Program-made: the position numbers and the translations under genes
Shown: piece by piece, positions 1-6,107 of the stretch
Numbering within the stretch: position 1 is the stretch's first letter
How the letters are laid out: the number at the start of each line of letters is the position of its first letter
IMG/VR virus record: IMGVR_UViG_3300030098_003457
Location: 1-32,129 of that record
Reading direction: 5' to 3' (one strand)
DNA length: 32,129 nt
Origin: a virus
The notes under the pieces: model-generated
Databases searched by the model: none
What the model was told of the DNA's origin: nothing
Seen by the model: the letters and a program-made list of their open reading frames with translations, nothing else

Positions 1-2
1 TA

Positions 3-650
3 TGGGTCGGCTCTACCAGAGAAGAATCCAAGGCATCCTGCAAGGGCTGCCCCTTGCTAGACAACGGATGCTACGCCCAAGGCGGTACGCCATCGATGGC
101 TCACTCCTCTATGATTCGAGCCGCCAAGAAGGGCAAGCGCTACACCTTGAAAGCAGCACTACAGGCCAGCAAGCGGTCCGCCAAGATGGCCCGATTCGGT
201 GCCATCGGTGACCCTGCGGCACTGCCTATGGAATACCTCAAGAAAGCTATCAAGGCTGTGCGGTCAGTAGGCCTGGACCCTGTAGGCTACACCCACCATT
301 GGAGGTCCAAGCCTGAGCTCGCCGGTGTCTTTATGGCCTCATGCGATAGCTTAGAAGACTGTGACGAGGCACTCGCTATGGGCTACCGTGCGACAGTAGT
401 CCTACCATGGGACCACTCGGGCAAATTCACCACGCCCAATGGCGCGACGGGTATCGTGTGCCCTGCCATGGCTGCCGAGGAGAAAGGCAAGTCGGTGACC
501 TGTAACGAGTGCAGGCTTTGCGATGGCTCTAAGGCTGGACCCGTCATCGGCTTTCCAAACCACGGACCAAAGGACGCCCACAAGCGACGGGCTGTCAAAG
601 CTGCAGCGAAAACCGTAGCCGCTGACCTTCTCTCTACCCTTGACATCTAA
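3..650 (+). CDS. Cysteine-rich phage protein, DUF7227-like (5' end outside window)
   Basis: The reading frame is open from the left edge, so the gene starts outside the window. The TTG at 54 is internal, because the codons before it encode a conserved-looking cysteine cluster (CKGCPLLDNGCYAQ). A second cluster, TCNECRLCDG, lies near the C-terminus. Between them are alternating helices and strands, including DPVGYTHHWR and RATVVLPW. This layout (CPLLDNGCYAQ start, YTHxW middle, VCPA and CxxCxxC end) is what I recall of phage proteins labelled DUF7227, but that is memory, not a search. The cysteine spacing suggests bound metal or an Fe-S cluster, which is inference. Biochemical role unknown. 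It is the first visible gene of a plus-strand cluster of small genes. Confidence is high that it is coding and moderate for the family. Confidence 0.72.
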   Translation, partial: WVGSTREESKASCKGCPLLDNGCYAQGGTPSMAHSSMIRAAKKGKRYTLKAALQASKRSAKMARFGAIGDPAALPMEYLKKAIKAVRSVGLDPVGYTHHWRSKPELAGVFMASCDSLEDCDEALAMGYRATVVLPWDHSGKFTTPNGATGIVCPAMAAEEKGKSVTCNECRLCDGSKAGPVIGFPNHGPKDAHKRRAVKAAAKTVAADLLSTLDI

Positions 651-678
651 ACCCAACCCAAAACCAACGGAGAACATC

Positions 679-1053
679 ATGTCCAAAACATTCAACCGCA
701 AAGACCTCCCGTCTGATTTCTACCACGCCGTCAAGGCGGTAGCCCCAGCATCATCACGCAAACACAAGTGGAACGTGATGGTAGCCGATAGCATCACCAT
801 TCGAGTGACCTATTGGGACAGTGGAAGCCGCAAGGAATACACTGCAACCACAACAGACGGGCGGCGCGTTGACCTTCCCGCAGCTAGAAGACCGGGCGGG
901 CACTTTTCTAACCCTTCCACATGGATTGAACCCGAATACAAAATCCCTGCAGAGGTCATTGTTGTGGAGTGCGGAACGTTCCGCGGCAAGACTGCGGCAC
1001 CATACCTCACTATCAACCGCGTTACCGCTGAGCGCTACGGGATTGAAGTATGA
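679..1053 (+). CDS. Hypothetical protein, 124 aa
   Basis: I do not recognise this protein. The ATG at 679 is chosen because a GGAG ribosome-binding site lies 7 bases upstream. An in-frame upstream ATG at 640 lies inside the preceding gene and has no such site. The product is basic and soluble, with a KRK-type charged N-terminal half, a WDSGSRKEY stretch and a C-terminal segment rich in beta-prone residues (EVIVVECGTF). No membrane segment or signal peptide is seen. Its stop codon overlaps the start of a 25-codon open frame (ATGA at 1050-1053), suggesting translational coupling. Its leader resembles that of the gene at 1514. Confidence 0.75.
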   Translation: MSKTFNRKDLPSDFYHAVKAVAPASSRKHKWNVMVADSITIRVTYWDSGSRKEYTATTTDGRRVDLPAARRPGGHFSNPSTWIEPEYKIPAEVIVVECGTFRGKTAAPYLTINRVTAERYGIEV

Positions 1054-1127
1054 CACAAGCCCTACTCGAACTCTCATTCTTGACGGCATGCCTTCTTGCA
1101 GGGTGGGCCGTCCTCCCCAAGCACTAA
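1050..1127 (+). CDS. Tiny hydrophobic peptide, 25 aa, possible membrane peptide
   Basis: A 25-codon frame starts at an ATG that overlaps the previous stop in an ATGA arrangement and ends in TAA at 1125-1127. The product, roughly MTQALLELSFLTACLLAGW followed by AVLPKH, is almost entirely hydrophobic and could form one membrane-spanning helix. Coupled overlaps of this kind are common in phages and support translation. The frame is so short that chance is possible. No function can be assigned. Confidence 0.4.
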   Translation: MTQALLELSFLTACLLAGWAVLPKH

Positions 1128-1156
1128 CCAACCACCAACCAACCAAGGAAAGACCA

Positions 1157-1411
1157 ATGACAACCCACTACACGCAACACTGCGAGGGATACCCCACATT
1201 CATAGTCTGGGAGGGGGAAGTCTACTGCCCGTCATGCGCTAACAAGTTCGCACAGGAAGAAGAACAGGACGACAGCCTTGAGGAAGAACAGCGGATTTTC
1301 TCAAGACCTTCGGACGCTGGCATAGGGCAGTCGATCAATTGGGGAGACAAAACACTTTACTGTAGCTCTATGCATGGATGCGGTAAGCATATCCCCCCAG
1401 CCTACGAATAA
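1157..1411 (+). CDS. Small zinc-ribbon-like protein, 84 aa
   Basis: The ATG at 1157 follows an AAGGAAAG ribosome-binding site and a C/A-rich leader. The N-terminal 30 residues contain HC followed by CPSCANKF. This resembles the CxxCAxK end of the mini zinc-ribbons encoded at 7287 and 7421, although the first cysteine pair is reduced to a single Cys next to His. A very acidic middle (EEEQDDSLEEEQ) follows. The C-terminus has a second set of ligands (YCSSMHGCGKH), so two metal sites are possible. Zinc binding is inferred from residue spacing only. Role unknown; such small proteins in early phage regions often act on host machinery. Confidence 0.7.
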   Translation: MTTHYTQHCEGYPTFIVWEGEVYCPSCANKFAQEEEQDDSLEEEQRIFSRPSDAGIGQSINWGDKTLYCSSMHGCGKHIPPAYE

Positions 1412-1513
1412 ACTAACCAACCGGGGAAGGGTAGGGTAACCCCCTGCCCAACCCCTAACCCCCACCTCAGAACGGCGCACAGCGCCAGCAATCACCAACC
1501 AAGGAGAACCATC

Positions 1514-1828
1514 ATGCCCAAATACAACATCACCCAAAAGATTAAAAGCATAGACGCTTACTTTAGAAGCCATCAGGTACACATAGAGTTGGGGTGTAGC
1601 TATGTACCTCCTAAAGAGGTGAAGGATTCTGACGATTACCAAGAGTACATTTCAGGTAAATGTGAGAGAGACTTCATCGTTTACGCAGGAGATATCCAAG
1701 ATTACGATCCTTCTGACACTGTAAAGGAGCTTGAAAAAGCAGGCTGGTCTTTCGTAAAAGACGAAACTAATTGTGACTATGAAGCTTGGCGTTGTCCTCA
1801 CTGTACAGCAAGAAAGGGAGGTGAGTGA
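1514..1828 (+). CDS. Hypothetical protein with C-terminal CPHC motif, 104 aa
   Basis: The start at 1514 is preceded by a strong AAGGAG site at the end of a C/A-rich leader. The product is acidic, rich in Tyr and Asp (DDYQEY, DYDPSD), and ends in DYEAWRCPHCTARKGG. Together with an upstream Cys in TNCDYE this could complete a zinc-binding site. Its codons are visibly more AT-rich (ATT, AAA, TTA, AGA) than those of the flanking genes, which may mean recent acquisition. The stop overlaps the next start by one base (TGATG). I do not recognise the family. Confidence 0.7.
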   Translation: MPKYNITQKIKSIDAYFRSHQVHIELGCSYVPPKEVKDSDDYQEYISGKCERDFIVYAGDIQDYDPSDTVKELEKAGWSFVKDETNCDYEAWRCPHCTARKGGE

Positions 1829-1995
1829 TGGATAAGAATTTAAGAAAAGCCCGAAAGCTATCAGGCCTGGCTCGATTCGAACGGACTACAAAAGGCTGGA
1901 AGATACCAGGCACCCAGGCTGCAGGCATGCATCACATATTGCAGCGCAGGTGCTGGGATATCCTTAGGCAATTGCGAAAAGAAAAGCAGGACTAG
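1828..1995 (+). CDS. Small basic protein, 55 aa
   Basis: This short frame starts at the ATG overlapping the previous stop by one base. A GGGAGGTGAG ribosome-binding stretch lies just upstream, inside the preceding gene. The product is strongly basic (KNLRKARK at the start, RQLRKEK at the end) and mostly helical, with no cysteine pairs or membrane segment except one Cys near residue 42. The peptide LARFERTT is reminiscent of peptides read antisense to tRNA genes, but no tRNA fold is found on the other strand. It is the last gene before the hairpin at 2007-2038. Function unknown; nucleic-acid binding is possible from charge alone. Confidence 0.55.
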   Translation: MDKNLRKARKLSGLARFERTTKGWKIPGTQAAGMHHILQRRCWDILRQLRKEKQD

Positions 1996-2006
1996 AGCCT
2001 GATATG

Positions 2007-2038
2007 GGGGCGGCCCACCTGCTTAGTCGGGCCGCCCC
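2007..2038. terminator. GC-rich hairpin between convergent genes, probable bidirectional terminator
   Basis: A perfect 10-bp inverted repeat (GGGGCGGCCC at 2007-2016, GGGCCGCCCC at 2029-2038) encloses a 12-base loop. It sits in the 45-base gap between the plus-strand gene ending at 1995 and the minus-strand helicase gene ending at 2041. The plus strand continues ATTTAA, a weak T-tract; the minus strand continues with no clear T-run. Position and stability fit transcription termination in both directions. Confidence 0.75.
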
Positions 2039-2040
2039 AT

Positions 2041-3435
2041 TTAATCCACCACCCGTAAACGCGCGTTTACTGGTACCGCAAACTCAGCCCGGTGTCGGTC
2101 GCCCACAAACTTAGTGGGGCCGCACCACCTGAGGTCAATCACTGACAGAGCCCCTGTCCTGCGCTTCTTGCTGTAGACCTGCAAGGTATTGCGCGGCCCC
2201 TTGATATCTGCATGAGGGTCGCGCTCCCGATAGTAGTCTGGACGGTGGAGGGTATACACCTCTTCAGCCGTTTGGTGTGCCACCGAGGAGAACTGTATAT
2301 CAAACATCTCGGGTGGGGCTGGTGCCTTGCCCTGCTTCTCACCAGATACTTGTGCGCCAAGTAGAATCGGGACACCGAGATCACTGGCCAACTCCGATAG
2401 CATCACCGACTTGTGCGCTGTTTGCTGGACCCGATCCCCCAGCCTGACACCAAGCCCACTGCTATCGTGTATCGCTTGTAGGTAGTCGATGATGATGCAG
2501 TCGAGCCTGCCCTGTGCGTGCAACTGCCTGGCCTTGGTGCATATTTGCTCGACCGTGAGACCTGTGCCGGTGATGGTGAGGGGCTTAGACCTGAGCCACT
2601 CCACTTGCTCAACTGTCCTGTCGTACCAGGCTGCAACGTCCGCTGCTATGTCGAGGTCATCATCCCCCGATGCTCGGATGTCGGCCAACTCCTTAGTGAG
2701 CAGTGCCCACTTCCTACCCTCAAGCCCTGCCCTTGACCGCGCCATATCCGAGAGCCGCCTTTGCACTGTTGTCTCCACCCCGTGGATGTAGACCTTGAGC
2801 CCCTTTGCCAGCATGCCCATCGCCATCGTGTTGAGCAGTGTCGTCTTGCCTGACCCTGATCTACCAGCAAACAGGCTTAGACCCTCTCGACTGACACCGA
2901 CAAAGTTTGGATCATCATCCCACTCAGGGATACCGCTCGGCATGTAGGCAAGCTTGGTACCCTCTGCCACCGCTACCAAATCATCAATGAGTGCATCGGC
3001 TGCCTCGTTCATGCTGGTGGTACTCAAGTCTGAAATGTTCGAGGCTGCTCCTACCATCTCAACGCTTGCTTGGTAGGCATCGGTCTTCCCTTGCTCCAAC
3101 TCGTGAGAGATAACGCGCAGCTTGCTGATAAGCTTTCTCCGCTGGCTGGCCTTCCTCATCTCAAGGATATACCTCTCGATGTTCAAGCCAATGGCACCTC
3201 GATCTCCCAGTGACATCACATACTGGAAGTCAATCTCTGGATTCGATTCTTTCAACAGGTACTTAGAAATAGACTCGGTACTGACGGGCAAGCCCTTGTC
3301 CCACCTCTTGACCATCAACTCGTAGAGCTTGGAGTGCATCTCGATTTCGGTGAAGTCATCAGGTTCGAGATCCAACTGATTCGGAGACACCACCTCACCT
3401 AACACACAGGCCAGCACGTTCTTCTCTGCACTCAC
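2041..3435 (-). CDS. dnaB: DnaB-type replicative DNA helicase
   Basis: This 464-aa protein matches the DnaB family in length and layout. It has a helical N-terminal domain (about residues 1-100; EKNVLACVLGE, then IEMHSKLYELMVKRWDKG), a linker and a RecA-like helicase domain. Walker A is GRSGSGKTT at 191-199, Walker B is CIIIDYLQ at 313-320, and LLGAQVSGE at 358-366 matches the glutamine-containing sensor motif. KKRRTG at 423-428 fits the C-terminal basic motif. DnaB hexamers unwind DNA 5' to 3' at replication forks. The gene is last in a leftward run after the 160-aa gene, whose stop overlaps its start by 4 bases. That position suggests the 160-aa product may act with it, for example in loading. 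Confidence in the family is high. Confidence 0.93.
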   Translation of the reverse strand: MSAEKNVLACVLGEVVSPNQLDLEPDDFTEIEMHSKLYELMVKRWDKGLPVSTESISKYLLKESNPEIDFQYVMSLGDRGAIGLNIERYILEMRKASQRRKLISKLRVISHELEQGKTDAYQASVEMVGAASNISDLSTTSMNEAADALIDDLVAVAEGTKLAYMPSGIPEWDDDPNFVGVSREGLSLFAGRSGSGKTTLLNTMAMGMLAKGLKVYIHGVETTVQRRLSDMARSRAGLEGRKWALLTKELADIRASGDDDLDIAADVAAWYDRTVEQVEWLRSKPLTITGTGLTVEQICTKARQLHAQGRLDCIIIDYLQAIHDSSGLGVRLGDRVQQTAHKSVMLSELASDLGVPILLGAQVSGEKQGKAPAPPEMFDIQFSSVAHQTAEEVYTLHRPDYYRERDPHADIKGPRNTLQVYSKKRRTGALSVIDLRWCGPTKFVGDRHRAEFAVPVNARLRVVD

Positions 3436-3914
3436 TTGGCAACCCTCCGCAAGCCAGCAACCTCACGCACCATGTCTGGATTCGTCACAGCAGAATCCAA
3501 CCAAATATCCAGACGGCTTTCATTCATTGCTTTCTGAATCTCCATTCGATTCTTCCTCCACCAAATCTTAGCCAACCCTGGTGTGTCGGTGTTCACCCTG
3601 TTGCTACTGGTCTCCTGCTCCTGAGCAAGCACTCCCTTGTGCTTCATCTCATCGTAGGCATCCTCCCAAATCGCCCAGTTCTTTGCTCTGAAGAAGGCAG
3701 CATGCGGTAACTGCGGGGTGTTGCGCCACCATGCGAATGCTGGATGGGTCCAGTACATCTCCCAGATTCCAAGCCAATGCTCAGGATCTTCCGCTCTCTT
3801 CAGACTCTTGGAGAACTCAGCCTTCCACGTCTTGAGCTTCAACTCCCTGGTATCTGGTCCAAGTTGGTTCTTTCTAATCTCGTTTGCTCTTTGCCATACT
3901 TCTTCTGTTGTCAT
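3432..3914 (-). CDS. Hypothetical protein, possible replication partner or helicase loader, 160 aa
   Basis: I do not recognise the sequence. The ATG at 3914 has a good AAAGGAG site seven bases upstream. The protein is basic and unusually tryptophan-rich (about 11 Trp, including WEMYWTHPAFAWW). It looks largely helical and has no ATPase motif, so it is not a DnaC-type AAA+ loader. It lies between a winged-helix initiator-like gene and the DnaB helicase, overlapping the latter by 4 bases. Phage loaders or DnaT-like factors often sit here, so a helicase-loading or primosome role is inferred from position only. Confidence 0.6.
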   Translation of the reverse strand: MTTEEVWQRANEIRKNQLGPDTRELKLKTWKAEFSKSLKRAEDPEHWLGIWEMYWTHPAFAWWRNTPQLPHAAFFRAKNWAIWEDAYDEMKHKGVLAQEQETSSNRVNTDTPGLAKIWWRKNRMEIQKAMNESRLDIWLDSAVTNPDMVREVAGLRRVAK

Positions 3915-3936
3915 GCTTGTGCTCCTTTAAATGTGC

Positions 3937-3954
3937 GTTGGATTCCTATCCAAC
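3937..3954. repeat. Inverted repeat in leader of the 160-aa gene
   Basis: A perfect 7-bp inverted repeat, GTTGGAT then TCCT then ATCCAAC, lies 23 bases upstream of the minus-strand start at 3914, just ahead of its ribosome-binding site. In the mRNA it would form a small hairpin; in DNA it could be an operator. No T-run follows, so a terminator is less likely. Confidence 0.5.
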
Positions 3955-3990
3955 AGATATATTAATAAGATAGTTAATTGAGATAGTTTA

Positions 3991-4054
3991 GGGTCAGGAG
4001 ATGACCCCCTAAATGAACTCCATTTGACCCCCCCCGGGGTCAGGAGATGACCCC
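3991..4054. repeat. GGGTCA/TGACCC half-site array, candidate origin or operator
   Basis: Two near-identical units, GGGTCA-ggaga-TGACCC (3991-4007 and 4037-4053), are each perfect inverted repeats. A further TGACCCC half-site at 4025-4031 faces the second unit across four C bases, so five half-sites alternate in direction within 64 bases. On the left lies an AT-rich stretch (3955-3990) with a 13-base-spaced direct repeat, AGATAGTT at 3968 and 3981. The array lies between the initiator-like gene and the 160-aa gene. Protein-bound repeats beside an AT-rich stretch resemble theta-type origins. A repressor operator for the leftward genes is the main alternative. Confidence 0.6.
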
Positions 4055-4056
4055 CC

Positions 4057-4410
4057 CTATTCAACAAGACGTAGCTTTGAGGCATACCTCTTCTCCTTTT
4101 CACTACGCTTCTTTGTGAAGTCTTCCCCCTCTCGTAAACTGCCACAACAAACCTCAAAGATTAGACAACCCCTGTACTTGCCTGTCTCTTTGACACCGTA
4201 AGACTCAAGCCAACCAAGCTGAACCAACTGGCGGCGTGCCCTCTTCATTGTATTGACCGACATCTGGCATGCGTTGGCAATGGCGTTGTTGCCATAGAAA
4301 GCAATGAGTGTGTCGTTGTTTGATCGATCCCAGTAGAACATCAAGACACGATACTGGTTGGGCGTAAGCCTTGCCCCCTGTATCTCTCTCAAGATTTCCC
4401 ACTTATCCAT
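4057..4410 (-). CDS. Winged-helix protein, replication-initiator-like, 117 aa
   Basis: Residues about 13-70 form a helix-turn-helix of the winged type: LTPNQYRVLMFYW, then NNAIANACQMSVNTMKRARRQLVQLGWLE, followed by a short beta wing (KYRGCLIFEV). The same arrangement occurs in the N-terminal DNA-binding part of phage replication initiators (lambda O type, DnaD type) and in some transcription regulators. The C-terminal part is short and basic (KKRSEKEKRYASKLR), with no obvious second domain. It is followed at once by the GGGTCA array and then by two genes linked to replication, which favours an initiator that binds that array. The ATG at 4410 has AAGGAAAAG upstream. The specific role is inferred. 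Confidence 0.68.
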   Translation of the reverse strand: MDKWEILREIQGARLTPNQYRVLMFYWDRSNNDTLIAFYGNNAIANACQMSVNTMKRARRQLVQLGWLESYGVKETGKYRGCLIFEVCCGSLREGEDFTKKRSEKEKRYASKLRLVE

Positions 4411-4454
4411 ATCTTTTCCTTAGTTCATGCACTGGTCAGGTGCGATTAGATTGT

Positions 4455-4518
4455 GGTTGGTGTGGTCTTTGTCGGTGAAAGCCTCCCCCCTCCATGCCGA
4501 GAAGGGAGGCCACCAACC
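4455..4518 (-). other. Nested hairpin in the 212-base gap downstream of the RuvC gene
   Basis: The gap 4411-4622 holds no gene I can support. Two nested perfect stems are visible: an outer GGTTGGTG (4455-4462) with CACCAACC (4511-4518), and an inner GCCTCCC (4481-4487) with GGGAGGC (4504-4510). The stems abut on one side and are separated by 18 bases on the other. Read on the minus strand, the inner stem is followed by TTTC, so it could attenuate transcription from the RuvC gene into the initiator-like gene. A structured RNA leader is also possible. Confidence 0.45.
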
Positions 4519-4622
4519 AACAGACTAATCCCAAGGATGGAATCAACAAAGAGCCGAGAAAAAGGAAGAGGCTCAATCTGTTGTTGCAAGGGACCAACCT
4601 TGCCATTCAAAACTAAAAGACT

Positions 4623-5138
4623 TCATCCCCAGTGTCCACCAGAAATCAATCCAAACATGGCGAGACATGCAGCGTCAGCGATTCCATCGTGTGGTTTTCT
4701 TCTCTTGCCAGGGGTCAATGTCAGGTTGGGAAGACGTTGCTTGCACAGCAGAACAGCCCGACCTTTACCTACTCCCGGCACATCCTTGAGGATACGCTTC
4801 TGCCAAGTGCGAGGATGCACCACCTGAACAGGGATGCCAAGGGTAGCAATCGACCCCAGCCATAAGCCATAGCCTACACCAATGCTGAACATCGACGTGC
4901 CACCTTGACCCGGCATGGCCTGCTGCTTCTCGATGACCACCAACTGCACACCATAGAGAGCATGCAACTCAACGAGACAGTTCCCCATTGCAGCAGCATC
5001 GTACTCTCGACGGCTGCCCTTACCAATAGGTACAGTGAACTCATCTTTAGTCAACTCAACACGACGCACGGTGCCATCAAAATCAATAGCAACCAACGCA
5101 CCATCTTTGCCCGGATCAATACCAACAACGAGCTTCAT
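4623..5138 (-). CDS. ruvC: RuvC-type Holliday junction resolvase
   Basis: The 171-aa product has the RuvC/RNase H-fold layout. GIDPGKDGALVAID places the first catalytic Asp at residue 8, VVIEKQQ a Glu at residue 70, and the C-terminal HDGIADAACLA acidic residues at 151 and 155. These are the four metal-binding positions expected of a resolvase cleaving four-way junctions. Phage resolvases of this type clear branched DNA before packaging. The ATG at 5138 is preferred over an in-frame ATG at 5171 because a GGAGGGG site lies just upstream. It also gives an ATGA 4-base overlap with the preceding regulator gene, indicating coupled expression. Confidence is high. Confidence 0.88.
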   Translation of the reverse strand: MKLVVGIDPGKDGALVAIDFDGTVRRVELTKDEFTVPIGKGSRREYDAAAMGNCLVELHALYGVQLVVIEKQQAMPGQGGTSMFSIGVGYGLWLGSIATLGIPVQVVHPRTWQKRILKDVPGVGKGRAVLLCKQRLPNLTLTPGKRRKPHDGIADAACLAMFGLISGGHWG

Positions 5139-5395
5139 AGCTTCCCCTCCGCCAAGGTCTTCAGAAGCCATCGAACTTCCTTGTCATTGTACTCCAACGT
5201 CTCAACTAAATCATGCAATATTGCTACGTTAGGATAGCGTCTTCCATTCTCCCAGTGCGACACATAGGTATGGTCAATGTCCAGTAGTTCAGCCAGTTGC
5301 TTCTGGCTATAACCCCTTGTAATCCTTCTGCTTTTTACCATGTAGGCAAAGGTTTTCTTGGGTCTACCTCTGACCCCTGTCTTGTAGGCTGGCAT
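5135..5395 (-). CDS. XRE/Cro-type helix-turn-helix regulator, 86 aa
   Basis: The start at 5395 follows an AAGAGGAG ribosome-binding site. A longer frame upstream would run antisense through the next operon and is rejected. A single HTH_3 domain covers most of the protein: SRRITRGYSQKQLAELLDI (first and second helices), DHTYVSHWENGRRYP (recognition helix and following turn), then NVAILHDLVETL. The N-terminal tail is basic (GVRGRPKK). There is no C-terminal cleavage or oligomerisation domain, so it is Cro-like in size rather than CI-like. A perfect palindrome lies 47 bases upstream of its start, in the divergent control region, and is the obvious candidate operator. It is probably the switch between the leftward and rightward early genes. 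Confidence 0.85.
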   Translation of the reverse strand: MPAYKTGVRGRPKKTFAYMVKSRRITRGYSQKQLAELLDIDHTYVSHWENGRRYPNVAILHDLVETLEYNDKEVRWLLKTLAEGKL

Positions 5396-5406
5396 AAAAA
5401 CTCCTC

Positions 5407-5434
5407 TTGACAGCAGCCTATGATGCATTAGACT
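5407..5434 (+). promoter_or_regulatory. Candidate promoter for the rightward recombination operon
   Basis: TTGACA at 5407-5412 is a perfect -35 hexamer. TAGACT at 5429-5434, after a 16-base spacer, matches four of six -10 positions. Transcription would start near 5441 and read into the gene at 5487. The -10 match is imperfect and unverified. I see no equally good divergent promoter for the regulator gene. Confidence 0.5.
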
Positions 5435-5441
5435 GGTAGTC

Positions 5442-5458
5442 AAGTTCATTGTGAACTT
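5442..5458. promoter_or_regulatory. Perfect 17-bp palindromic operator candidate
   Basis: AAGTTCA-TTG-TGAACTT is a perfect inverted repeat with 7-bp arms and a 3-base centre. It begins at about the expected +1 of the rightward promoter and sits between the XRE-type regulator (start 5395) and the operon start (5487). Half-site size and spacing suit a dimeric Cro-like repressor. Binding there would block rightward transcription. Confidence 0.65.
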
Positions 5459-5486
5459 ATCCCAACCAACCAACAACGAGGTAGAG

Positions 5487-6107
5487 ATGATTGATCTCGA
5501 TGAAATGAGAAAGAAGAAGTACATCATAAGGCTGCAAGGCAAAGAGTACACCACGCATGCAGGACTGCTTGCCACCGCACACGAGAACGGACTCGAAGGA
5601 GTCTGGGTAGAGATGGTGTCATGGGATCCCGAGGCACGAGCAGCAGTGATGAAGGCTACTGCCAAAGGCCAGCGAGGAACCTACACTGACTACGGTGATG
5701 CTTCCCCCTCCAACGTAGGCAAGATGATTGCCAATGCCTGCATTCGTATGGCAGCAACACGAGCCAGCAGCAGGGCACTGAGGCTGTACCTTGGGGTAGG
5801 CATGACGTGCTTTGAGGAGTTGCCAGGTAAAGACCCTGAACCACACAAGCCAGTAGACCACAAGCAAGTAGCAGCAGGATGGAAGAGAGTGCGGGAGAAC
5901 AGCAGAGAGTCTCTTTTTTACAACCACTGCGTCAACAAGGGCATCGAGCCTGAGCTTGCTGACTACATTGTGTGCAAGGTCAAGAACATCGAGAGCATCA
6001 AGGCCTTAGATCCCACAGCTATTGACGGTGCAATCAAGTGGTTGGTCGATCTACCTGCCGACAAGATGAGAGCGTACAAGGCTGAGTTTCTTGGGGAGGT
6101 GAAGTGA
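5487..6107 (+). CDS. Putative single-strand DNA annealing/recombination protein, 206 aa
   Basis: The ATG at 5487 has GAGG five bases upstream. A GTG at 5451 inside the palindrome is rejected as a start. The protein has a beta-rich start (KKYIIRLQGKEYTTHAGLLATAHENG) and a conserved-looking block at residues 70-113 (GDASPSNVGKMI, RMAATRASSRALR, GVGMTCFEELPG). The pattern RMAxTRAxxRALR followed by G(I/V)GMTxxEEL is one I associate with Rad52/Sak-like annealing or recombination-mediator proteins of phages. I cannot confirm this by alignment. Context agrees: the next genes encode a Gp157-like protein and SSB, the usual partners of phage annealing proteins. The stop overlaps the next start by one base. 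Role is inferred with moderate confidence. Confidence 0.62.
   Translation: MIDLDEMRKKKYIIRLQGKEYTTHAGLLATAHENGLEGVWVEMVSWDPEARAAVMKATAKGQRGTYTDYGDASPSNVGKMIANACIRMAATRASSRALRLYLGVGMTCFEELPGKDPEPHKPVDHKQVAAGWKRVRENSRESLFYNHCVNKGIEPELADYIVCKVKNIESIKALDPTAIDGAIKWLVDLPADKMRAYKAEFLGEVK

Noticed and set aside
1125-1147. Short CCAACC repeats as a CRISPR array
   Set aside because: They are simple 4-base repeats with no spacers or conserved repeat unit length.
821-1156. Long plus-strand frame starting at 821 in front of the zinc-ribbon gene
   Set aside because: It overlaps the gene at 679 in another frame; the ATG at 1157 has its own leader and ribosome-binding site.
1840-1960. Possible tRNA or tRNA remnant on the minus strand (GTTCGAATC-like T-arm; plus-strand peptide LARFERTT)
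   Set aside because: The T stem has a mismatch, the candidate acceptor pairing leaves too little space for D and anticodon arms, and no 7-base anticodon loop with T33 can be drawn. Without an integrase, an attachment-site reading is also unsupported.
5451-5486. GTG at 5451 as start of the annealing-protein-like gene
   Set aside because: It lies inside the palindrome near the predicted transcript start and lacks a ribosome-binding site; the ATG at 5487 has one.
5396-5665. Longer N-terminal extension of the XRE regulator starting at 5665
   Set aside because: It would run antisense across the promoter and the start of the recombination gene; a good ribosome-binding site precedes the ATG at 5395.
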